64,000 nt of DNA from Denitratisoma sp. (GTDB taxonomy: Bacteria > Pseudomonadota > Gammaproteobacteria > Burkholderiales > Rhodocyclaceae): positions 1,112,879 through 1,176,878 of the forward strand of contig JAVSMO010000001.1 of assembly GCA_032027165.1 (NCBI GenBank). The letters run 5' to 3'. The translations under genes and the position numbers were made by a program. Shown one piece after another: positions 50,695-61,821 of the stretch; the stretch's first letter is position 1, and each line of letters opens with the position of its first letter. A model generated the notes under the pieces. It ran no database searches, was not told where the DNA came from, and saw only the letters and a list, made by a program, of their open reading frames with translations.

Positions 50695-51734
50695 GTTTTT
50701 TTCTCCAGTTGTGCCAGCCGCGCTTCAAGTTCGCGGATTCTATCCGCCATCGCATCCAGATGGCGGACATGGGCGGCATTCTTCAGCCAGTCTCGATGCG
50801 ACTCGAACGGGATGGCACCCGTATAGGTGCCGGCCTGGTTGATCGACCGCGTGACTAACGTGGCAGCGGAAATATTCACGTCGTCGGCTATGGTCAGGTG
50901 TCCCAGTATGATTGCACCGCCGCCAATGGTGCAGCGTCGCCCGATACGGGCACTGCCAGCAATGCCGACGCAGCCGGCCATTGCAGAGTGGGCACCGACG
51001 CGCACGTTATGACCGATTTGGATCTGGTTATCGAGCTTGACGCCGTCTTCGATGACCGTGTCGTCGAGCGCACCGCGGTCAATGGTGGTGTTGGCACCGA
51101 TTTCAACGTCATCGCCAACGATTACGCGGCCAATCTGCGGAATTTTGGTCCAGCTCCCATCGGCTTCGCGCGCAATCCCGAAGCCATCGGCACCGATCAC
51201 GGCGCCGGAATGGACGATGGCACGCATGCCGATCCTGCATCCCGAGTAGATCGTGACGTTGCCGTAAAGTCGCCCCTGCGCACCGAGCTCGACGCCGTCC
51301 CCAATGATGCAGCCCGGGCCAATGACGCTGCCTTCACCGATGCGCACATCTCTGCCGATATAAGCTCCTGCTCCAACATATATGCTGGGGTGAAGCTCCG
51401 CTTCGACAACTGCCGAGTGATGAATACCCCCAGGGAGTCGCGGGGGCGGATTGAGCAACTGTGCGACCCGCGCATAGTAGGCATAGGGATTGTCGCTGAC
51501 GATGCAGGGGAGTGTGCAATCGCGGGCGTTTTCGGAAGAAAGCACGATAGCACCGGCCCGGCAGGCCTGGAGCTGCTTGCGGTACTTTGGATTTGCCAGA
51601 AAAGTGATCTCGGCAGGCCCCGCATTCTCAAGTGTTGCCACCTGAACTACGCGGAGGCTGCCGTCGCCGATCAGCGCACCACCGAAGCGCGAGACGATTT
51701 CATCGAGCGCAAAGCCGTCAGCACGCTCGCTCAT
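50691..51734 (-). CDS. lpxD: UDP-3-O-acylglucosamine N-acyltransferase (LpxD)
   Basis: LpxD adds the second 3-hydroxyacyl chain in lipid A synthesis. The N-terminal uridine-binding domain (about 1-105, with [13 protein letters not shown]) is followed by a hexapeptide-repeat beta-helix, with the histidine-containing [17 protein letters not shown] region, and a C-terminal helix. Length 347 aa is normal. It lies 12 bases after the skp-like gene. Confidence 0.96.
   Translation of the reverse strand: MSERADGFALDEIVSRFGGALIGDGSLRVVQVATLENAGPAEITFLANPKYRKQLQACRAGAIVLSSENARDCTLPCIVSDNPYAYYARVAQLLNPPPRLPGGIHHSAVVEAELHPSIYVGAGAYIGRDVRIGEGSVIGPGCIIGDGVELGAQGRLYGNVTIYSGCRIGMRAIVHSGAVIGADGFGIAREADGSWTKIPQIGRVIVGDDVEIGANTTIDRGALDDTVIEDGVKLDNQIQIGHNVRVGAHSAMAGCVGIAGSARIGRRCTIGGGAIILGHLTIADDVNISAATLVTRSINQAGTYTGAIPFESHRDWLKNAAHVRHLDAMADRIRELEARLAQLEKKT
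50703..50706 (-). promoter_or_regulatory. Shine-Dalgarno sequence favouring the fabZ TTG start
   Basis: GGAG on the minus strand (50706-50703) lies 8 bases before TTG 50694 but 17 bases before ATG 50685, so spacing favours the TTG. Confidence 0.55.
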
Positions 51735-51746
51735 GCATGTGCTGCT

Positions 51747-52259
51747 TTACTTGCCGTCAGCCAAGGCCTTGATGACCTTGTCGGTGATGTCGATGCGCGG
51801 GGCGGCATACACGGCTTCCTGAAGGATCACATCGAACTTTTCGGCCTCGGCAATCGCCTTGATTGCCTTGTTTGCCCGCTCGAGAACGGCAGCGAGTTCC
51901 TCGTTGCGACGCTGGTTGAGGTCCTCGCGGAACTCGCGTTGCTTGCGCTGGAATTCGCGATTCAGTTCATTGAATTCACGTTCCCGGTTACGTTTCTCCG
52001 ACTCGGACATGGTAACCGAGTTTTTCTCCAAGGACTCCTGGGTGGTCTGGAGTTGCTTGGCAAGGCGCTGCATTTCCTGATCGCGCTTTTCAAATTCCTT
52101 CTCGATCTTCTTTTGCGCCCGCACCGCGGGAGCGGCGTCGCGGAAGATCTTCTCCGTATTCACGAAGCCGATCTTGGTCTCTGCGGCAGCGGCATGATGT
52201 GCCGGCATGGCCATCACCATGAGACCGGCCAAGGCAACAATAGCAATTTTTTTCAACAT
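51747..52259 (-). CDS. skp: Periplasmic chaperone Skp/OmpH
   Basis: Skp carries unfolded outer-membrane proteins across the periplasm. A signal peptide (about 1-25, ending AAAA) precedes IGFVNTEKIFRDAAPA and two long charged helices (about 45-125) that form the tentacles of the trimer. Length 170 aa is normal. It lies between bamA and lpxD as in E. coli, and is a typical sigma-E target. Confidence 0.95.
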   Translation of the reverse strand: MLKKIAIVALAGLMVMAMPAHHAAAAETKIGFVNTEKIFRDAAPAVRAQKKIEKEFEKRDQEMQRLAKQLQTTQESLEKNSVTMSESEKRNREREFNELNREFQRKQREFREDLNQRRNEELAAVLERANKAIKAIAEAEKFDVILQEAVYAAPRIDITDKVIKALADGK

Positions 52260-52282
52260 AATTCTCCTGCGAATAAATAATC

Positions 52283-54568
52283 TCAGAATGCCGTACCCAT
52301 CTGAAACTGGAAGCGCTCGATCTGGTCACCTGATTTTTTATTAATGGGCTGAGCAATACTGAACTTGAGTGGCCCGAACGGCGAAGACCAGGCAACGGAC
52401 ACCCCTACACTGTACCGCAAATCGGACAGGCGCATTTTTGCCCCCGTAGCCCAAACCTGCCCGGCATCGACGAATCCTCCGAACCTGAAAGACCTATCCA
52501 AGCCAATGCCTGGAATAGGCATCAGGAATTCGGCTGTTGCAACAAGCCGCTTGTTTCCGCCCAGCGCATCCTTGTGGTTTGGGTAGACGTCGTGCGGGCC
52601 GAGAGTGCCGGACTTGAAACCCCTGACCGATCCGATGCCTCCGGCATAGAAATGCCGGAAGAACGGCAACGGTTCGCCGCCGTAGCCGTCACCGAAACCG
52701 TATTCGCCATTCAGCATCAGGGTAATGTCCTTTGTGAGCGGGAAGAACTTCTGATGCTGGTAGTTGAGTTTGTAGAACTTCAGATCGCCGCCGGGCAAGC
52801 CCACCTCGCCGTAGGCCCGCTGTAACGATCCTTTCGTAGTGTAAATCAGACTATCCCGCTGGTCGTTTGCCCAGGTGGTATTCAGCAGTAATGTGGTGTT
52901 CGTTGAGCCGAACTGATTTACGAAATCGATGTATCGCTGAGGGCTGTTGGAAAAAGTTTTTACCTTGGTGGAATCGAACGACAAACCGACGCCAATGGAA
53001 TTGTCCTCTGCGATGGGGAATCCGTACCGGACACCCAATCCATACGATGAGGTTTTGTAGTTCGCAATCGCTGTCGAAGTTGGGTCGGTGTCTCGCCGGT
53101 AAAAGTCAAACCCCCTGCTGATGCCGTCAACAGTGTGATAGGGGTCCGTGAAGGAGACCGAGTAAACCTTGTTGACCTTGCCTGAATTGACGTTAACAGA
53201 CAGATGTTTGCCGCTACCGAAAATATTGTTCTGCGATACAGAGCCGGACAGCACAAGTTTTTCGGAACTTGAAAAGCCGGCGCCGAGCATCACATTGCCG
53301 GTTGGCTTCTCTTTCACATTCAGGTTAACGTCTACCTGATCGGTAGTGCCGGGCACAGCCGGCGTTTCGACGTTAACCTCGTCGAAATAACCCAGCTTGT
53401 CCACACGAGTCCGGGTCTTGTTGATCTTCTCACCGTCGTACCAGGCCCCTTCCATCTGCCGGGCCTCCCGACGGATGACCTCGTCACGGGTCCGCGTGTT
53501 GCCGGTTACGTGGATCCGCCGCACATAAACACGCCGGCCTGGGTCGATATAGATCGTAAAGGCAACCTGTTTCTTCTCCTTGTCGATCTCCGGCGCCGCA
53601 TTGACATTCGAAAACGCGAAGCCATCGTTGCCAAGCTTTTCGTTGATTTGCTTGGTGGTTTCGGTCAGCTTTTCCCTGGAAAACACCTCACCTGGCTTGA
53701 TCCTGACCAATTTGCGCAACTCGTCTTCAGGCAAAGTCAGTTCGCCCGCCAGCTTGACGGCGGAAACCGTGTATTTTTCGCCTTCCTTGACGTTGATGGT
53801 GATGTAAATGTCTTTTTTATCGGGGCTGATGGAAACTTGGGTGGATTCGATGTCGAATTCAATGTAGCCGCGGTCGTGATAATACGACTTGAGCGATTCG
53901 AGATCGGCGGACAATTTCTGCTTGGAATACTGGTCGTTCTTCGTGTACCAGCTGATCCAGTTTGGGGTGCGCAGAGCGAACAAGTCGAGCAGATCCTTTT
54001 CCTTGAAGGCTTGTGCGCCGACGATATTGATTTGCCGGATCTTGGCAACATCGCCTTCATCAACCGCAAAGTTGATGCCGACCCGATTTCGCTCGAGGGG
54101 CGTTACGGTGGTGGTGATATTGACGGCATAACGGCCACGGCTCAGATATTGCCGCTTAAGCTCCTGTTCGGCCCTTTCAAGCATCGAGCGGTCGAAAATG
54201 CGTGATTCGGCTAGGCCGATTTCCTTTAGACCTTTTTTCAGGGCGTCCTTGTCGAACTCCTTGATGCCAACGAAATCCACGGTGGCAATGGCCGGGCGTT
54301 CTTCCACGACGACAACGATCACATCGTTCTCGACCTCGATCCGAACATCCTTGAAAAATCCCGTGGCGAAAAGCGCCTTGATGGCTTGGGCTGCCTTCTC
54401 GTCGGTCATGGTTTCGCCGACCTTTACCGGCAGATAGCTGAATACCGTGCCGGCTTCGGTACGCTGAATGCCCTCGACTCGAATGTCTTTCACCACAAAA
54501 GGCTGAAAGGCGAAGCCGGAAGCGGAAAAGAGCGCGGCTAGCAGGCCCGGGAGTATTTTCTTTTTCAT
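52283..54568 (-). CDS. bamA: Outer membrane protein assembly factor BamA
   Basis: BamA is the core of the machine that folds beta-barrel proteins into the outer membrane. A signal peptide (about 1-21) is followed by five POTRA domains (about 22-420, first one VVKDIRVEGIQRTEAGTVFS) and a 16-strand barrel that ends in phenylalanine (FQFQMGTAF). The VRGF motif of loop 6 is present (GSVRGFKSGTLGP). Length 761 aa is normal. ATG 54568 is the expected start. It lies 4 bases after rseP. Confidence 0.97.
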   Translation of the reverse strand: MKKKILPGLLAALFSASGFAFQPFVVKDIRVEGIQRTEAGTVFSYLPVKVGETMTDEKAAQAIKALFATGFFKDVRIEVENDVIVVVVEERPAIATVDFVGIKEFDKDALKKGLKEIGLAESRIFDRSMLERAEQELKRQYLSRGRYAVNITTTVTPLERNRVGINFAVDEGDVAKIRQINIVGAQAFKEKDLLDLFALRTPNWISWYTKNDQYSKQKLSADLESLKSYYHDRGYIEFDIESTQVSISPDKKDIYITINVKEGEKYTVSAVKLAGELTLPEDELRKLVRIKPGEVFSREKLTETTKQINEKLGNDGFAFSNVNAAPEIDKEKKQVAFTIYIDPGRRVYVRRIHVTGNTRTRDEVIRREARQMEGAWYDGEKINKTRTRVDKLGYFDEVNVETPAVPGTTDQVDVNLNVKEKPTGNVMLGAGFSSSEKLVLSGSVSQNNIFGSGKHLSVNVNSGKVNKVYSVSFTDPYHTVDGISRGFDFYRRDTDPTSTAIANYKTSSYGLGVRYGFPIAEDNSIGVGLSFDSTKVKTFSNSPQRYIDFVNQFGSTNTTLLLNTTWANDQRDSLIYTTKGSLQRAYGEVGLPGGDLKFYKLNYQHQKFFPLTKDITLMLNGEYGFGDGYGGEPLPFFRHFYAGGIGSVRGFKSGTLGPHDVYPNHKDALGGNKRLVATAEFLMPIPGIGLDRSFRFGGFVDAGQVWATGAKMRLSDLRYSVGVSVAWSSPFGPLKFSIAQPINKKSGDQIERFQFQMGTAF

Positions 54569-54572
54569 TGAT

Positions 54573-55940
54573 TCAGCCGGAAACAAGGCGGTTGATATCG
54601 TTATAAAAGGCAAAAGCCATCAGCATGGCCAGCAACGCCAAGCCGATCTGCTGGCCAATCTCCATCACGCGTTCGGAAACCGGACCACCTTTGATTATCT
54701 CGACAATATAATACATCAAGTGTCCGCCATCTAATAAGGGTATAGGCAGCAAGTTGAGGACACCCAGGCTGATGCTGATCAGAGCCAGGAACTTGATGTA
54801 ATACGCCAGCCCGAGCTTTGCCGATTGCCCTGCATAATCCGCAATCGTTACGGGCCCGCTCAGGTTTTTCCAGGACACTCCCCCCACGATCATCCGTCCC
54901 AACATTGTCAGGCTGAAAACGGAAGTTTCCCAAGTCTGGCCGGAGGCCTTGACTAGGGATTCGAGCGGTCCGTATCTGACTACGATCGTCAGTGCCGCAC
55001 GGTCGACCGCCACCTCCTGCACTCCGATGCCGATGCGGCCAATGCGCTTGCCACGATCATCCACTTCAGTCGGCGTTACCGACAGGCTGATTGTCTTGCC
55101 CTGGCGGTCCACAGCAAGACCGAGGGGCCGTCCCGGCGCCTCTCGGATAATCGTCACCACTTGCGTCCAGCTTGCAATCGGCACGCCATCGATGGCCAGG
55201 ATTCTGTCCTCTTCGCGCAGGCCAGCCAAGTCGGCCACCCCGCCGGGAGCAATCTTGCCGACAACCGGCGGTAATTGCGGCCGGAAGAAGCGGAAACCCA
55301 TTTGCTGAAGGATGTCCCCTTCCAGGTCGGAGGTGTCGATTGAGGCAAGGTCGAGTTTTCGGAAGGATACCTCTTGCCTATCGTTGATCACTTCCATAGT
55401 GACTCCGCTCTTGGCAATCGCCTGTTGCAACAGTTCCCAGCGCAGCTCCTGCCATGAAGCAATTGCCTGGCCATTGATGCTGCGAACCAGTTCCCCCTCC
55501 TTGAACCCGGCCTGTTCGGCCATCGACTGTGCCGCAGGCTTGCCCAGCACGGGCCTGGGTTCTTCCACGCCATGGACGAAGAGAACCCAGTACATGAAGA
55601 TCGCCAGCAAGAAATTGGCCACGGGGCCGGCCAGAACGATGGCAAATCGCTTCCACACCGGCTGTCGATTGAATGCGCGCGGCAACTCTGCGGCCTCGAC
55701 CTCCCCTTCCCGCTCATCAAGCATCTTGACGTACCCGCCCAAGGGGAAAATCGCCAAAGCCAGTTCTGTTTGATCCCGACCGAAGCGACACGACAGAAGG
55801 GGCTTGCCAAAGCCGACGGAAAAGCGAAGCACCTTGACGCCGCACCAGCGGGCAAGCGCAAAATGCCCGGCTTCGTGCACCACGATCAGCAACCCCAAAG
55901 CCAAGGCGAACGCACCCAGATAAAACAGGAAATTGCTCAT
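54573..55940 (-). CDS. rseP: Site-2 metalloprotease RseP
   Basis: RseP makes the second, intramembrane cut in RseA that frees sigma-E, and clears signal-peptide remnants. The zinc site is HEAGH (H22, E23, H26) in the first membrane segment, with LDGGHLMYY in a later one. Two PDZ domains lie in the periplasmic loop (about 115-310). Length 455 aa is normal. Its substrate gene rseA is at 13.7 kb in this window. It overlaps dxr as ATGA. Confidence 0.96.
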   Translation of the reverse strand: MSNFLFYLGAFALALGLLIVVHEAGHFALARWCGVKVLRFSVGFGKPLLSCRFGRDQTELALAIFPLGGYVKMLDEREGEVEAAELPRAFNRQPVWKRFAIVLAGPVANFLLAIFMYWVLFVHGVEEPRPVLGKPAAQSMAEQAGFKEGELVRSINGQAIASWQELRWELLQQAIAKSGVTMEVINDRQEVSFRKLDLASIDTSDLEGDILQQMGFRFFRPQLPPVVGKIAPGGVADLAGLREEDRILAIDGVPIASWTQVVTIIREAPGRPLGLAVDRQGKTISLSVTPTEVDDRGKRIGRIGIGVQEVAVDRAALTIVVRYGPLESLVKASGQTWETSVFSLTMLGRMIVGGVSWKNLSGPVTIADYAGQSAKLGLAYYIKFLALISISLGVLNLLPIPLLDGGHLMYYIVEIIKGGPVSERVMEIGQQIGLALLAMLMAFAFYNDINRLVSG

Positions 55941-57136
55941 GCGGAATGGCCGAGAACGGCTACATGAAGTCGCGCCACTTCGCGCGCGGCGTCATCGGCC
56001 GCCAGAACGTCCTCCAAGCTTGCGACCTCTTTCCAAGGAACATCAGCCAGCGTCTGGGCGATCACCCCAGGAATGCGGGTAAATCCAAGGTTCCCGCCCA
56101 AAAAAGCTTCGACCGCAACCTCATTTGCAGCGTTCAGGACGGCCGGTGCGTTTCCTCCCTCTGCCAAAGCCTCGTATGCCAGCCTGAGACAGGGGAAGCG
56201 CTGAAAATCGGGGCGCTCGAAATTCAAGGTGCCGATTCTGCAGAGATCCAAAGGCTCGACGCCCGCCTCAATGCGCTCTGGAAAACCCAGCGCATAGGCT
56301 ATGGGGGTGCGCATGTCCGGGTTGCCGAGCTGGGCGATGACCGAGCCGTCGGCGTATTCGACCATGGAATGGATTACGCTTTGCGGGTGGATGACGACCT
56401 CGATGCGATCAGGGGGGGCATTGAACAGCCAATGTGCTTCGATTACTTCCAGGCCCTTGTTCATCATGGTTGCCGAATCGACCGATATTTTGCGACCCAT
56501 CACCCAGTTCGGATGGGCACAAGCCTGCTGGGGTGTCACCTGTTCGAGATCCTCTAATGGGATTTGCCTGAACGGCCCGCCGGAGGCAGTAAGCAATATA
56601 CGGCGCACTCCGCTGTCCTCTAAATTACTTGAATAATTTCTTGGAAGTGACTGATATATCGCGTTATGCTCGCTATCTATCGGAAGCAGGACAGATCCAT
56701 TCCGCTGCACTTCTTTCATGAAGACCGGCCCAGCCATGACCAGCGCTTCTTTGTTAGCAAGGAGAATTCTCTTGCCCGCCCCGGCCGCCGCCAAGGTCGG
56801 ACGCAGGCCAGCGGCACCGACGATGGCTGCCATGACGGTATCGACCTCGGGCAGGCTGGCAATTCTTTCCAGAGATTCCACACCGGCCAGAACGGTTGTC
56901 CCGCTACCGGATTGGCGTAACAACTCTTTCAGGCTGGCAGCCGCCTCATCCGACCCCACCACTGCAAAACGTGGGTGGAACCGGGCACACTGCTCGGCCA
57001 GTCGATCGATCCTGTTCAGGGCCGAAAGCGCGAGTACCTCGTAGCGATCGGGATGACGCGAGACCACATCGAGGGTATTGACGCCGATGGACCCGGTTGC
57101 GCCCAGCACGACTAGCTTTTGCCTGGGGGGGCTCAT
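55937..57136 (-). CDS. dxr: 1-deoxy-D-xylulose 5-phosphate reductoisomerase (Dxr)
   Basis: Dxr commits DXP to isoprenoids in the MEP pathway, which feeds undecaprenyl phosphate through UppS. The NADPH motif [17 protein letters not shown], the metal and substrate region [13 protein letters not shown], and [16 protein letters not shown] are present. Length 399 aa is normal. ATG 57136 overlaps the cdsA stop as ATGA; a TTG at 57154 would add 6 residues. A short AT-rich patch (about 56,600-56,690) encodes the variable region [16 protein letters not shown]. Confidence 0.96.
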   Translation of the reverse strand: MSPPRQKLVVLGATGSIGVNTLDVVSRHPDRYEVLALSALNRIDRLAEQCARFHPRFAVVGSDEAAASLKELLRQSGSGTTVLAGVESLERIASLPEVDTVMAAIVGAAGLRPTLAAAGAGKRILLANKEALVMAGPVFMKEVQRNGSVLLPIDSEHNAIYQSLPRNYSSNLEDSGVRRILLTASGGPFRQIPLEDLEQVTPQQACAHPNWVMGRKISVDSATMMNKGLEVIEAHWLFNAPPDRIEVVIHPQSVIHSMVEYADGSVIAQLGNPDMRTPIAYALGFPERIEAGVEPLDLCRIGTLNFERPDFQRFPCLRLAYEALAEGGNAPAVLNAANEVAVEAFLGGNLGFTRIPGVIAQTLADVPWKEVASLEDVLAADDAAREVARLHVAVLGHSA

Positions 57137-57972
57137 GGCGTCTGCCTTTCCCAAAGAAGCACTGCAAGGGCGACCAGAGGCAAGGTGGAGGTCAGACTGT
57201 CGATTCGATCAAGCACACCGCCATGCCCCGGCAGGGTCGCTCCGCTGTCCTTGACGCCTGCCTGTCGTTTGGCCAGCGACTCGAACAAATCGCCAAGAAT
57301 GCTGACGGCCGTGAGCACGACCAGAGACATCGTGAACAGGATCCAGGCACCTGAAGTGGTCGGCATTCTGCCGGCGGCCCATGCGACTGCCAATCCATAG
57401 ATCAATACCCCGGCAACAGCTCCCATCGCTCCTTCCCAGGTCTTTCCCGGGCTGATGGCTGGCGCCAGTTTATGGCGACCAAAGGTGCGTCCGCAGATAT
57501 AGGCTGAAATGTCGGCCACCCAAACGGAGGCCATGGAAGCCAGCAGGAAAAGCGGTGCAAATACACGCAGTTGCATCAGCGCCAGGCAGGCTGGAATAAG
57601 AACGGCAGCTCCTGCCAGCAGGCCGGGAATTCGGGCGGAGGTCGGCCATTTTGTTCTCAGCCAGAGCGGAACGGCCAACAGCCAAAACACCGTAGCCAGA
57701 ACGAAAATCGCCGACAGCAATGCCACCTGGCGGGTGGCCCCCGTCCCGATGTCGAAAGCAAGCCAGCCGAGAACAGCGCACAAGGCCATCAAGGCCAATG
57801 CGTAGTTCCGCCGGCCAGGGGCGTCCAGTTTCATCAGGCCACCCCACTCCCAGGCTCCAACGCCGGCAACCACGGAGGCAAACAGCAGCCAGCCGGAAAA
57901 CGGAAGCAGGAAAAGCACGGCGAGGAAACCCGCCAGGAGAAGCAATGCGGTGACGACCCGCGCCTTAAGCAT
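57133..57972 (-). CDS. cdsA: Phosphatidate cytidylyltransferase (CdsA)
   Basis: CdsA makes CDP-diacylglycerol, the substrate of PgsA and phosphatidylserine synthase. About eight membrane segments are visible. The family signature near the end is [21 protein letters not shown] followed by [13 protein letters not shown]. Length 279 aa is normal. ATG 57972 overlaps the uppS end by 8 bases; the longer open frame reads through uppS and is not real. Confidence 0.95.
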   Translation of the reverse strand: MLKARVVTALLLLAGFLAVLFLLPFSGWLLFASVVAGVGAWEWGGLMKLDAPGRRNYALALMALCAVLGWLAFDIGTGATRQVALLSAIFVLATVFWLLAVPLWLRTKWPTSARIPGLLAGAAVLIPACLALMQLRVFAPLFLLASMASVWVADISAYICGRTFGRHKLAPAISPGKTWEGAMGAVAGVLIYGLAVAWAAGRMPTTSGAWILFTMSLVVLTAVSILGDLFESLAKRQAGVKDSGATLPGHGGVLDRIDSLTSTLPLVALAVLLWERQTP

Positions 57973-58774
57973 TCTCGCTTGCGGCCGAGGAACGGGCCGG
58001 ATCCTCCGGCCTTGCCGGCGTGCCATCCGTCTGGAGCTGTTCGGAAGTGCGGCCGAAGCGGCGTTCCCGTTGCTGGTATGAGGCAATGGCCAGATCGAGC
58101 GCGGCCGCATCGAACTCCGGCCAGAGCGTGTCAGTGAAATAGAACTCGCTGTAGGCCAGTTGCCACAGCAGGAAGTTGCTGACCCGCTGCTCTCCGCCGG
58201 TGCGTATGAAAAGATCGGGTTCCGGGCCGTAATTGAGGGTCAGATGGGCGGCTAGATCGGCCTCGGTGAAGCTGCCCCTCTTGTCCGGATTGGCGGCCAG
58301 CATCCTCTCCACCGCCTGCAGGATATCCCATCGACCACCATAGTTGGCCGCAATGGTGAGGGTCAGTGCGGAGTTCCCGGCCGTCAGCGCCTCGCTTCGC
58401 TTGATAAGCGCAACGATCTGCGGATCAAACCGGGAGAGGTCGCCGATGACGCGGAAACGGATACGGTTTTCATGCAACTTGACCACTTCATCTTCCAGTG
58501 CTCGCAGAAAAAGCTGCATGAGGAACGACACTTCCTCCTGGGGCCGGCGCCAATTTTCGGAACTGAAGGCGAACAGGGTCAGGTAGGAAACGCCGCGCTG
58601 AACACAGGCTTTGATGATTTCGCGCACGGTTTCGACGCCGCGCTTGTGGCCGGCCACGCGCGGCATGAAGCGTTTCTTGGCCCAGCGGCCATTGCCATCC
58701 ATGATGATGGCGATATGGCGCGGCACGTCGCCGACCGTCGGAATTTCCTGCGTGGAACTGGGAAAAAGGGTCAC
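57965..58774 (-). CDS. uppS: Undecaprenyl diphosphate synthase (UppS/IspU)
   Basis: UppS makes the C55 lipid carrier for peptidoglycan and O-antigen. The signature [15 protein letters not shown] contains the catalytic D26; [17 protein letters not shown] and [13 protein letters not shown] are further family motifs. The start is GTG 58774 with GGAG 8 bases upstream. Length 269 aa is slightly long because of a C-terminal tail rich in A, P and S. Confidence 0.95.
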   Translation of the reverse strand: MTLFPSSTQEIPTVGDVPRHIAIIMDGNGRWAKKRFMPRVAGHKRGVETVREIIKACVQRGVSYLTLFAFSSENWRRPQEEVSFLMQLFLRALEDEVVKLHENRIRFRVIGDLSRFDPQIVALIKRSEALTAGNSALTLTIAANYGGRWDILQAVERMLAANPDKRGSFTEADLAAHLTLNYGPEPDLFIRTGGEQRVSNFLLWQLAYSEFYFTDTLWPEFDAAALDLAIASYQQRERRFGRTSEQLQTDGTPARPEDPARSSAASENA

Positions 58775-58782
58775 GGCAGCTT

Positions 58783-58786
58783 CTCC
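58783..58786 (-). promoter_or_regulatory. Shine-Dalgarno sequence supporting the uppS GTG start
   Basis: GGAG on the minus strand (58786-58783) lies 8 bases before GTG 58774. No in-frame ATG lies before the conserved domain, so this fixes the start. Confidence 0.6.
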
Positions 58787-58806
58787 GGGCGCCGCGTGAT
58801 GGACCG

Positions 58807-59364
58807 TCAGACGGCCATCAGGTCGCTTTCCTTCTGGGCGAGCGCCTTGTCGATCTCAGCGATGGTGCGGTCGGTCAGCTTCTGCACGTCTTCCTGCGCG
58901 CGCCGCTCGTCGTCCTCGGAAATGGTCTTCGCCTTCATGGCCTCCTTGAGGGCATGGTTGGCGTCGCGCCGCAGGTTGCGCACGGCCACGCGGGCATTTT
59001 CCGCCTCTCCGCGCACCACCTTGATGAGGTCCTTGCGGCGCTCCTCGGTCAGGGCCGGCATGGGCACGCGCACGGTATCGCCCACCGAGGAGGGGTTGAG
59101 CCCCAGATCGGAATCGCGAATCGCCTTCTCGATGGCCGGCGCCAGCTTCTTTTCCCAAGGCGTCACGCCAATGGTGCGGGCATCGATCAGGTTGATGTTG
59201 GCCACCTGGTTGATCGGCATCATGGAACCATAGTAGTCCACCTGAACGTGGTCCAGGATGCCGGCGTGGGCCCGTCCGGTGCGCACCTTGCCGAGGTCGT
59301 TCTTCAACGCCTCGAGCGATTTCTGCATTTTCTGTTCAGTCGATTTCTTGAGCTCCGGGATCAT
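58807..59364 (-). CDS. frr: Ribosome recycling factor
   Basis: RRF splits post-termination ribosomes together with EF-G. The start [26 protein letters not shown] and the middle [32 protein letters not shown] are diagnostic of this tRNA-shaped protein. Length 185 aa is normal. It lies 12 bases downstream of pyrH in the usual tsf-pyrH-frr order. Confidence 0.97.
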   Translation of the reverse strand: MIPELKKSTEQKMQKSLEALKNDLGKVRTGRAHAGILDHVQVDYYGSMMPINQVANINLIDARTIGVTPWEKKLAPAIEKAIRDSDLGLNPSSVGDTVRVPMPALTEERRKDLIKVVRGEAENARVAVRNLRRDANHALKEAMKAKTISEDDERRAQEDVQKLTDRTIAEIDKALAQKESDLMAV

Positions 59365-59376
59365 CCTGATCTCTCC

Positions 59377-60093
59377 TCAACAATGAACCATGGTGCCTTC
59401 GTCCTCGCCGAGGACGACCGCTTTCAGCGCGCCAGACTTGAAGATGCTGAAGACGTTGATCGGCAGTTTCTGGTCGCGGCACAGGGCCAGCGCCGTGGCA
59501 TCCATCACCTGCAGGTTCCTGCCGATCGCCTCGTCGAAGCTGACGCGGTGGTAGCGTTTCGCTGTCGGATCCTTCTTCGGATCGGCGGTATAGACGCCGT
59601 CTACCTTGGTCGCCTTGATGACGATCTCGGCGCCGATCTCGGAGCCGCGCAGCGCGGCGGCGGTATCGGTGGTGAAGAACGGGTTGCCGGTGCCCGCTGC
59701 GAAGACGACGATCTTGCCCTCTTCCAGGTAGCGGATGGCCTTGCCGCGGATGTAGGGCTCGACCACCTGTTCGATGTTCAGCGCCGACTGGACGCGCCCG
59801 TTTAGGCCGGCCTGGCGCAGGGCGTCGGCCAGCGCCATGGCGTTCATCACCGTCGCCAGCATGCCCATGTAGTCGGCGGTGGCGCGATCCATGCCGGAGG
59901 CGCTGCCGGCCAGGCCGCGGAAGATGTTGCCGCCGCCGATGACCACGCCGATCTCGACCCCCAGGTCGGCGACCGACTTGATCTCAGCGACGATCCCCGC
60001 CAGCGTCTCCCGGTTGATGCCGTAGGCTTCGCTGCCCATGAGGGCCTCGCCCGACAGCTTGAGCAGGATGCGCTTGTAGGCGGGTGTTCCCAT
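59377..60093 (-). CDS. pyrH: UMP kinase (PyrH)
   Basis: PyrH phosphorylates UMP to UDP, feeding UDP-GlcNAc for lipid A and peptidoglycan among others. Family motifs are [22 protein letters not shown] and [16 protein letters not shown]. Length 238 aa is normal for this hexameric amino-acid-kinase-fold enzyme. ATG 60093 is 2 bases after the tsf stop; a longer open frame continuing through tsf is spurious. Confidence 0.97.
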   Translation of the reverse strand: MGTPAYKRILLKLSGEALMGSEAYGINRETLAGIVAEIKSVADLGVEIGVVIGGGNIFRGLAGSASGMDRATADYMGMLATVMNAMALADALRQAGLNGRVQSALNIEQVVEPYIRGKAIRYLEEGKIVVFAAGTGNPFFTTDTAAALRGSEIGAEIVIKATKVDGVYTADPKKDPTAKRYHRVSFDEAIGRNLQVMDATALALCRDQKLPINVFSIFKSGALKAVVLGEDEGTMVHC

Positions 60094-60095
60094 GC

Positions 60096-60989
60096 TTAGC
60101 GGGCGGCGGCCGCGGCGGCCTGGGCGGCCACTTCGGCAGCGAAGTCGTTGGAACGCTTCTCCAGGCCCTCGCCGACCACGTAGAGCTGGAAGCCGGCGAT
60201 GGAGGCGCCTTTGGCCTTGAGCAACTGTTCGATGGTCTGCTTGCCGTCCTCGGCCTTGACGAACACCTGGCCGAGCAGGGTCACTTCCTTGAGGTACTTC
60301 TGCACCGTGCCCTCGGCGATCTTCTCCAGCATAGCCTCCGGCTTGCCGGCTTCGCGCGCCTTCTCGACGGCGATGCGGCGCTCGGTGTCCAGCAGGTCGG
60401 CCGGCACGCCGGAAGCGTCCAGCGCCTTCGGCTTGGAAGCGGCGATGTGCATGGCGACGTCCTTGGCCAAGGCGTCGTCGCCCGTCATGTCCACCAGCAC
60501 GCCGATCTTGGCGCCGCCGTGAATGTAGCTCACCAGTTTGCCCTTCGCCTCGAAGCGGGCAAAGCGGCGGATTGACATGTTCTCGCCGATCTTGCCCACC
60601 AGCGCCGTGCGCGTGGCTTCCACCGTGGCGCCGTTCAAAGTCAGTCCCGACAGGGCGGCGACGTCGGCCGGGTTCTGCTTCGCCACCAGTTCGGCCAAAG
60701 CCTTGGTGAAGGCCTGGAAGTCGTCGTTCTTGGCGACGAAATCGGTTTCGCAATTGACCTCGATGATCGCGCCCAGCTTGGCATCCGGGGCGATGAAGAC
60801 GCCGACCATGCCCTCGGCCGCCACGCGGGAGGCGGCCTTGCTGGCCTTGTTGCCCAGCTTGACGCGCAGGATCTCCTCGGCCTTGGCCATGTCGCCGCCG
60901 GCTTCGGTCAAGGCCTTCTTGCATTCCATCATCGGCGCGTCGGTCTTCTCGCGCAGTTCTTTAACCATCGAAGCGGTGATTTCCGCCAT
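60096..60989 (-). CDS. tsf: Elongation factor Ts
   Basis: EF-Ts exchanges GDP for GTP on EF-Tu. The N-terminal UBA-like domain ([22 protein letters not shown]) and the [13 protein letters not shown] contact motif are present, with two core subdomains after them. Length 297 aa is normal. A strong AGGAG precedes ATG 60989. The rpsB-tsf gap of 76 bases holds a perfect 10-bp hairpin. Confidence 0.97.
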   Translation of the reverse strand: MAEITASMVKELREKTDAPMMECKKALTEAGGDMAKAEEILRVKLGNKASKAASRVAAEGMVGVFIAPDAKLGAIIEVNCETDFVAKNDDFQAFTKALAELVAKQNPADVAALSGLTLNGATVEATRTALVGKIGENMSIRRFARFEAKGKLVSYIHGGAKIGVLVDMTGDDALAKDVAMHIAASKPKALDASGVPADLLDTERRIAVEKAREAGKPEAMLEKIAEGTVQKYLKEVTLLGQVFVKAEDGKQTIEQLLKAKGASIAGFQLYVVGEGLEKRSNDFAAEVAAQAAAAAAR

Positions 60990-61021
60990 GCTTGCTCCTG
61001 AATTCATGCTGTTGATGCACA

Positions 61022-61044
61022 GCGGGGCGGCCGTGCCGCCCCGC
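61022..61044 (-). other. Perfect GC-rich hairpin between rpsB and tsf
   Basis: GCGGGGCGGC (61022-61031) and GCCGCCCCGC (61035-61044) form a perfect 10-bp stem with a 3-base loop. No T-run follows on the minus strand, so it is probably not a terminator. It may tune tsf relative to rpsB or serve as an RNase site; an intercistronic structure is also known between these genes in E. coli. Confidence 0.6.
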
Positions 61045-61065
61045 GGGGTTCTTTCTGTCCGATGC

Positions 61066-61821
61066 TCAGGCCGCTGCGCTTTCGCCGCCCTCGTCAACCT
61101 CGACGAAGTCGTCGGAAACCGCGGCGACGACTTCCTGCACCGACTGGCTGCGGCCTTCCAGCACCGCATCGGCCGCGCCGCGCGCATACAGGCGGATGGC
61201 CCGGCTGGAATCGTCGTTGCCCGGAATGACGTAGGCGACGCCTTCGGGGGTGTGGTTGGTGTCGACCACGGCGACCACCGGGATGCCCAGCTTGCCGGCT
61301 TCGGTGATGGCGATCTTGTGGTAGCCGACGTCGATGACGAAGATCGCGTCGGGAAGGCCGTTCATGTCCTTGATGCCGCCGATGCTCTTCTCCAGCTTGA
61401 CCAACTCGCGCTGGAGCATCAGCGCCTCCTTCTTGCCAAGGCGCTCGAAGGTGCCGTCCTGCGACATCGTCTCGAGCTCCTTCAGGCGCTTGATCGACTG
61501 CTTGACCGTCTTGAAGTTGGTCAGCATGCCGCCCAGCCAGCGCTCGTCGACGAAAGGCACGCCGGCACGCAGGGCTTCCTCGCGCACGATCTCGCGCGCC
61601 TGGCGCTTCGTGCCGACGAAGAGCACGGTGCCCTTGTTCGACGACATCTTGCGCAGGAAACTCATCGCCTCCTGGTATTTGACCAGGGTCTTTTCCAGGT
61701 TGATGATGTGGATCTTGTTGCGATGGCCGAAGATGAAGGGGGCCATCTTGGGATTCCAGAAACGGGTCTGGTGGCCGAAATGGACACCCGCCTCCAGCAT
61801 TTGACGCATGGTCGTAGACAT
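61066..61821 (-). CDS. rpsB: 30S ribosomal protein S2
   Basis: S2 is a late-assembling protein of the small subunit. The start [20 protein letters not shown] and the block [11 protein letters not shown] are diagnostic. Length 251 aa is normal. It is the first gene of the minus-strand supercluster running to rnhB. A promoter and a structured leader of about 100 bases lie upstream, and S2 autoregulation through its leader is known in other proteobacteria. Confidence 0.98.
   Translation of the reverse strand: MSTTMRQMLEAGVHFGHQTRFWNPKMAPFIFGHRNKIHIINLEKTLVKYQEAMSFLRKMSSNKGTVLFVGTKRQAREIVREEALRAGVPFVDERWLGGMLTNFKTVKQSIKRLKELETMSQDGTFERLGKKEALMLQRELVKLEKSIGGIKDMNGLPDAIFVIDVGYHKIAITEAGKLGIPVVAVVDTNHTPEGVAYVIPGNDDSSRAIRLYARGAADAVLEGRSQSVQEVVAAVSDDFVEVDEGGESAAA

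Noticed and set aside
60094..60924. N-terminal extension of pyrH through tsf
   Set aside because: The extension is arginine- and glycine-rich, out of frame with tsf, and unlike any kinase; PyrH is complete from ATG 60093.
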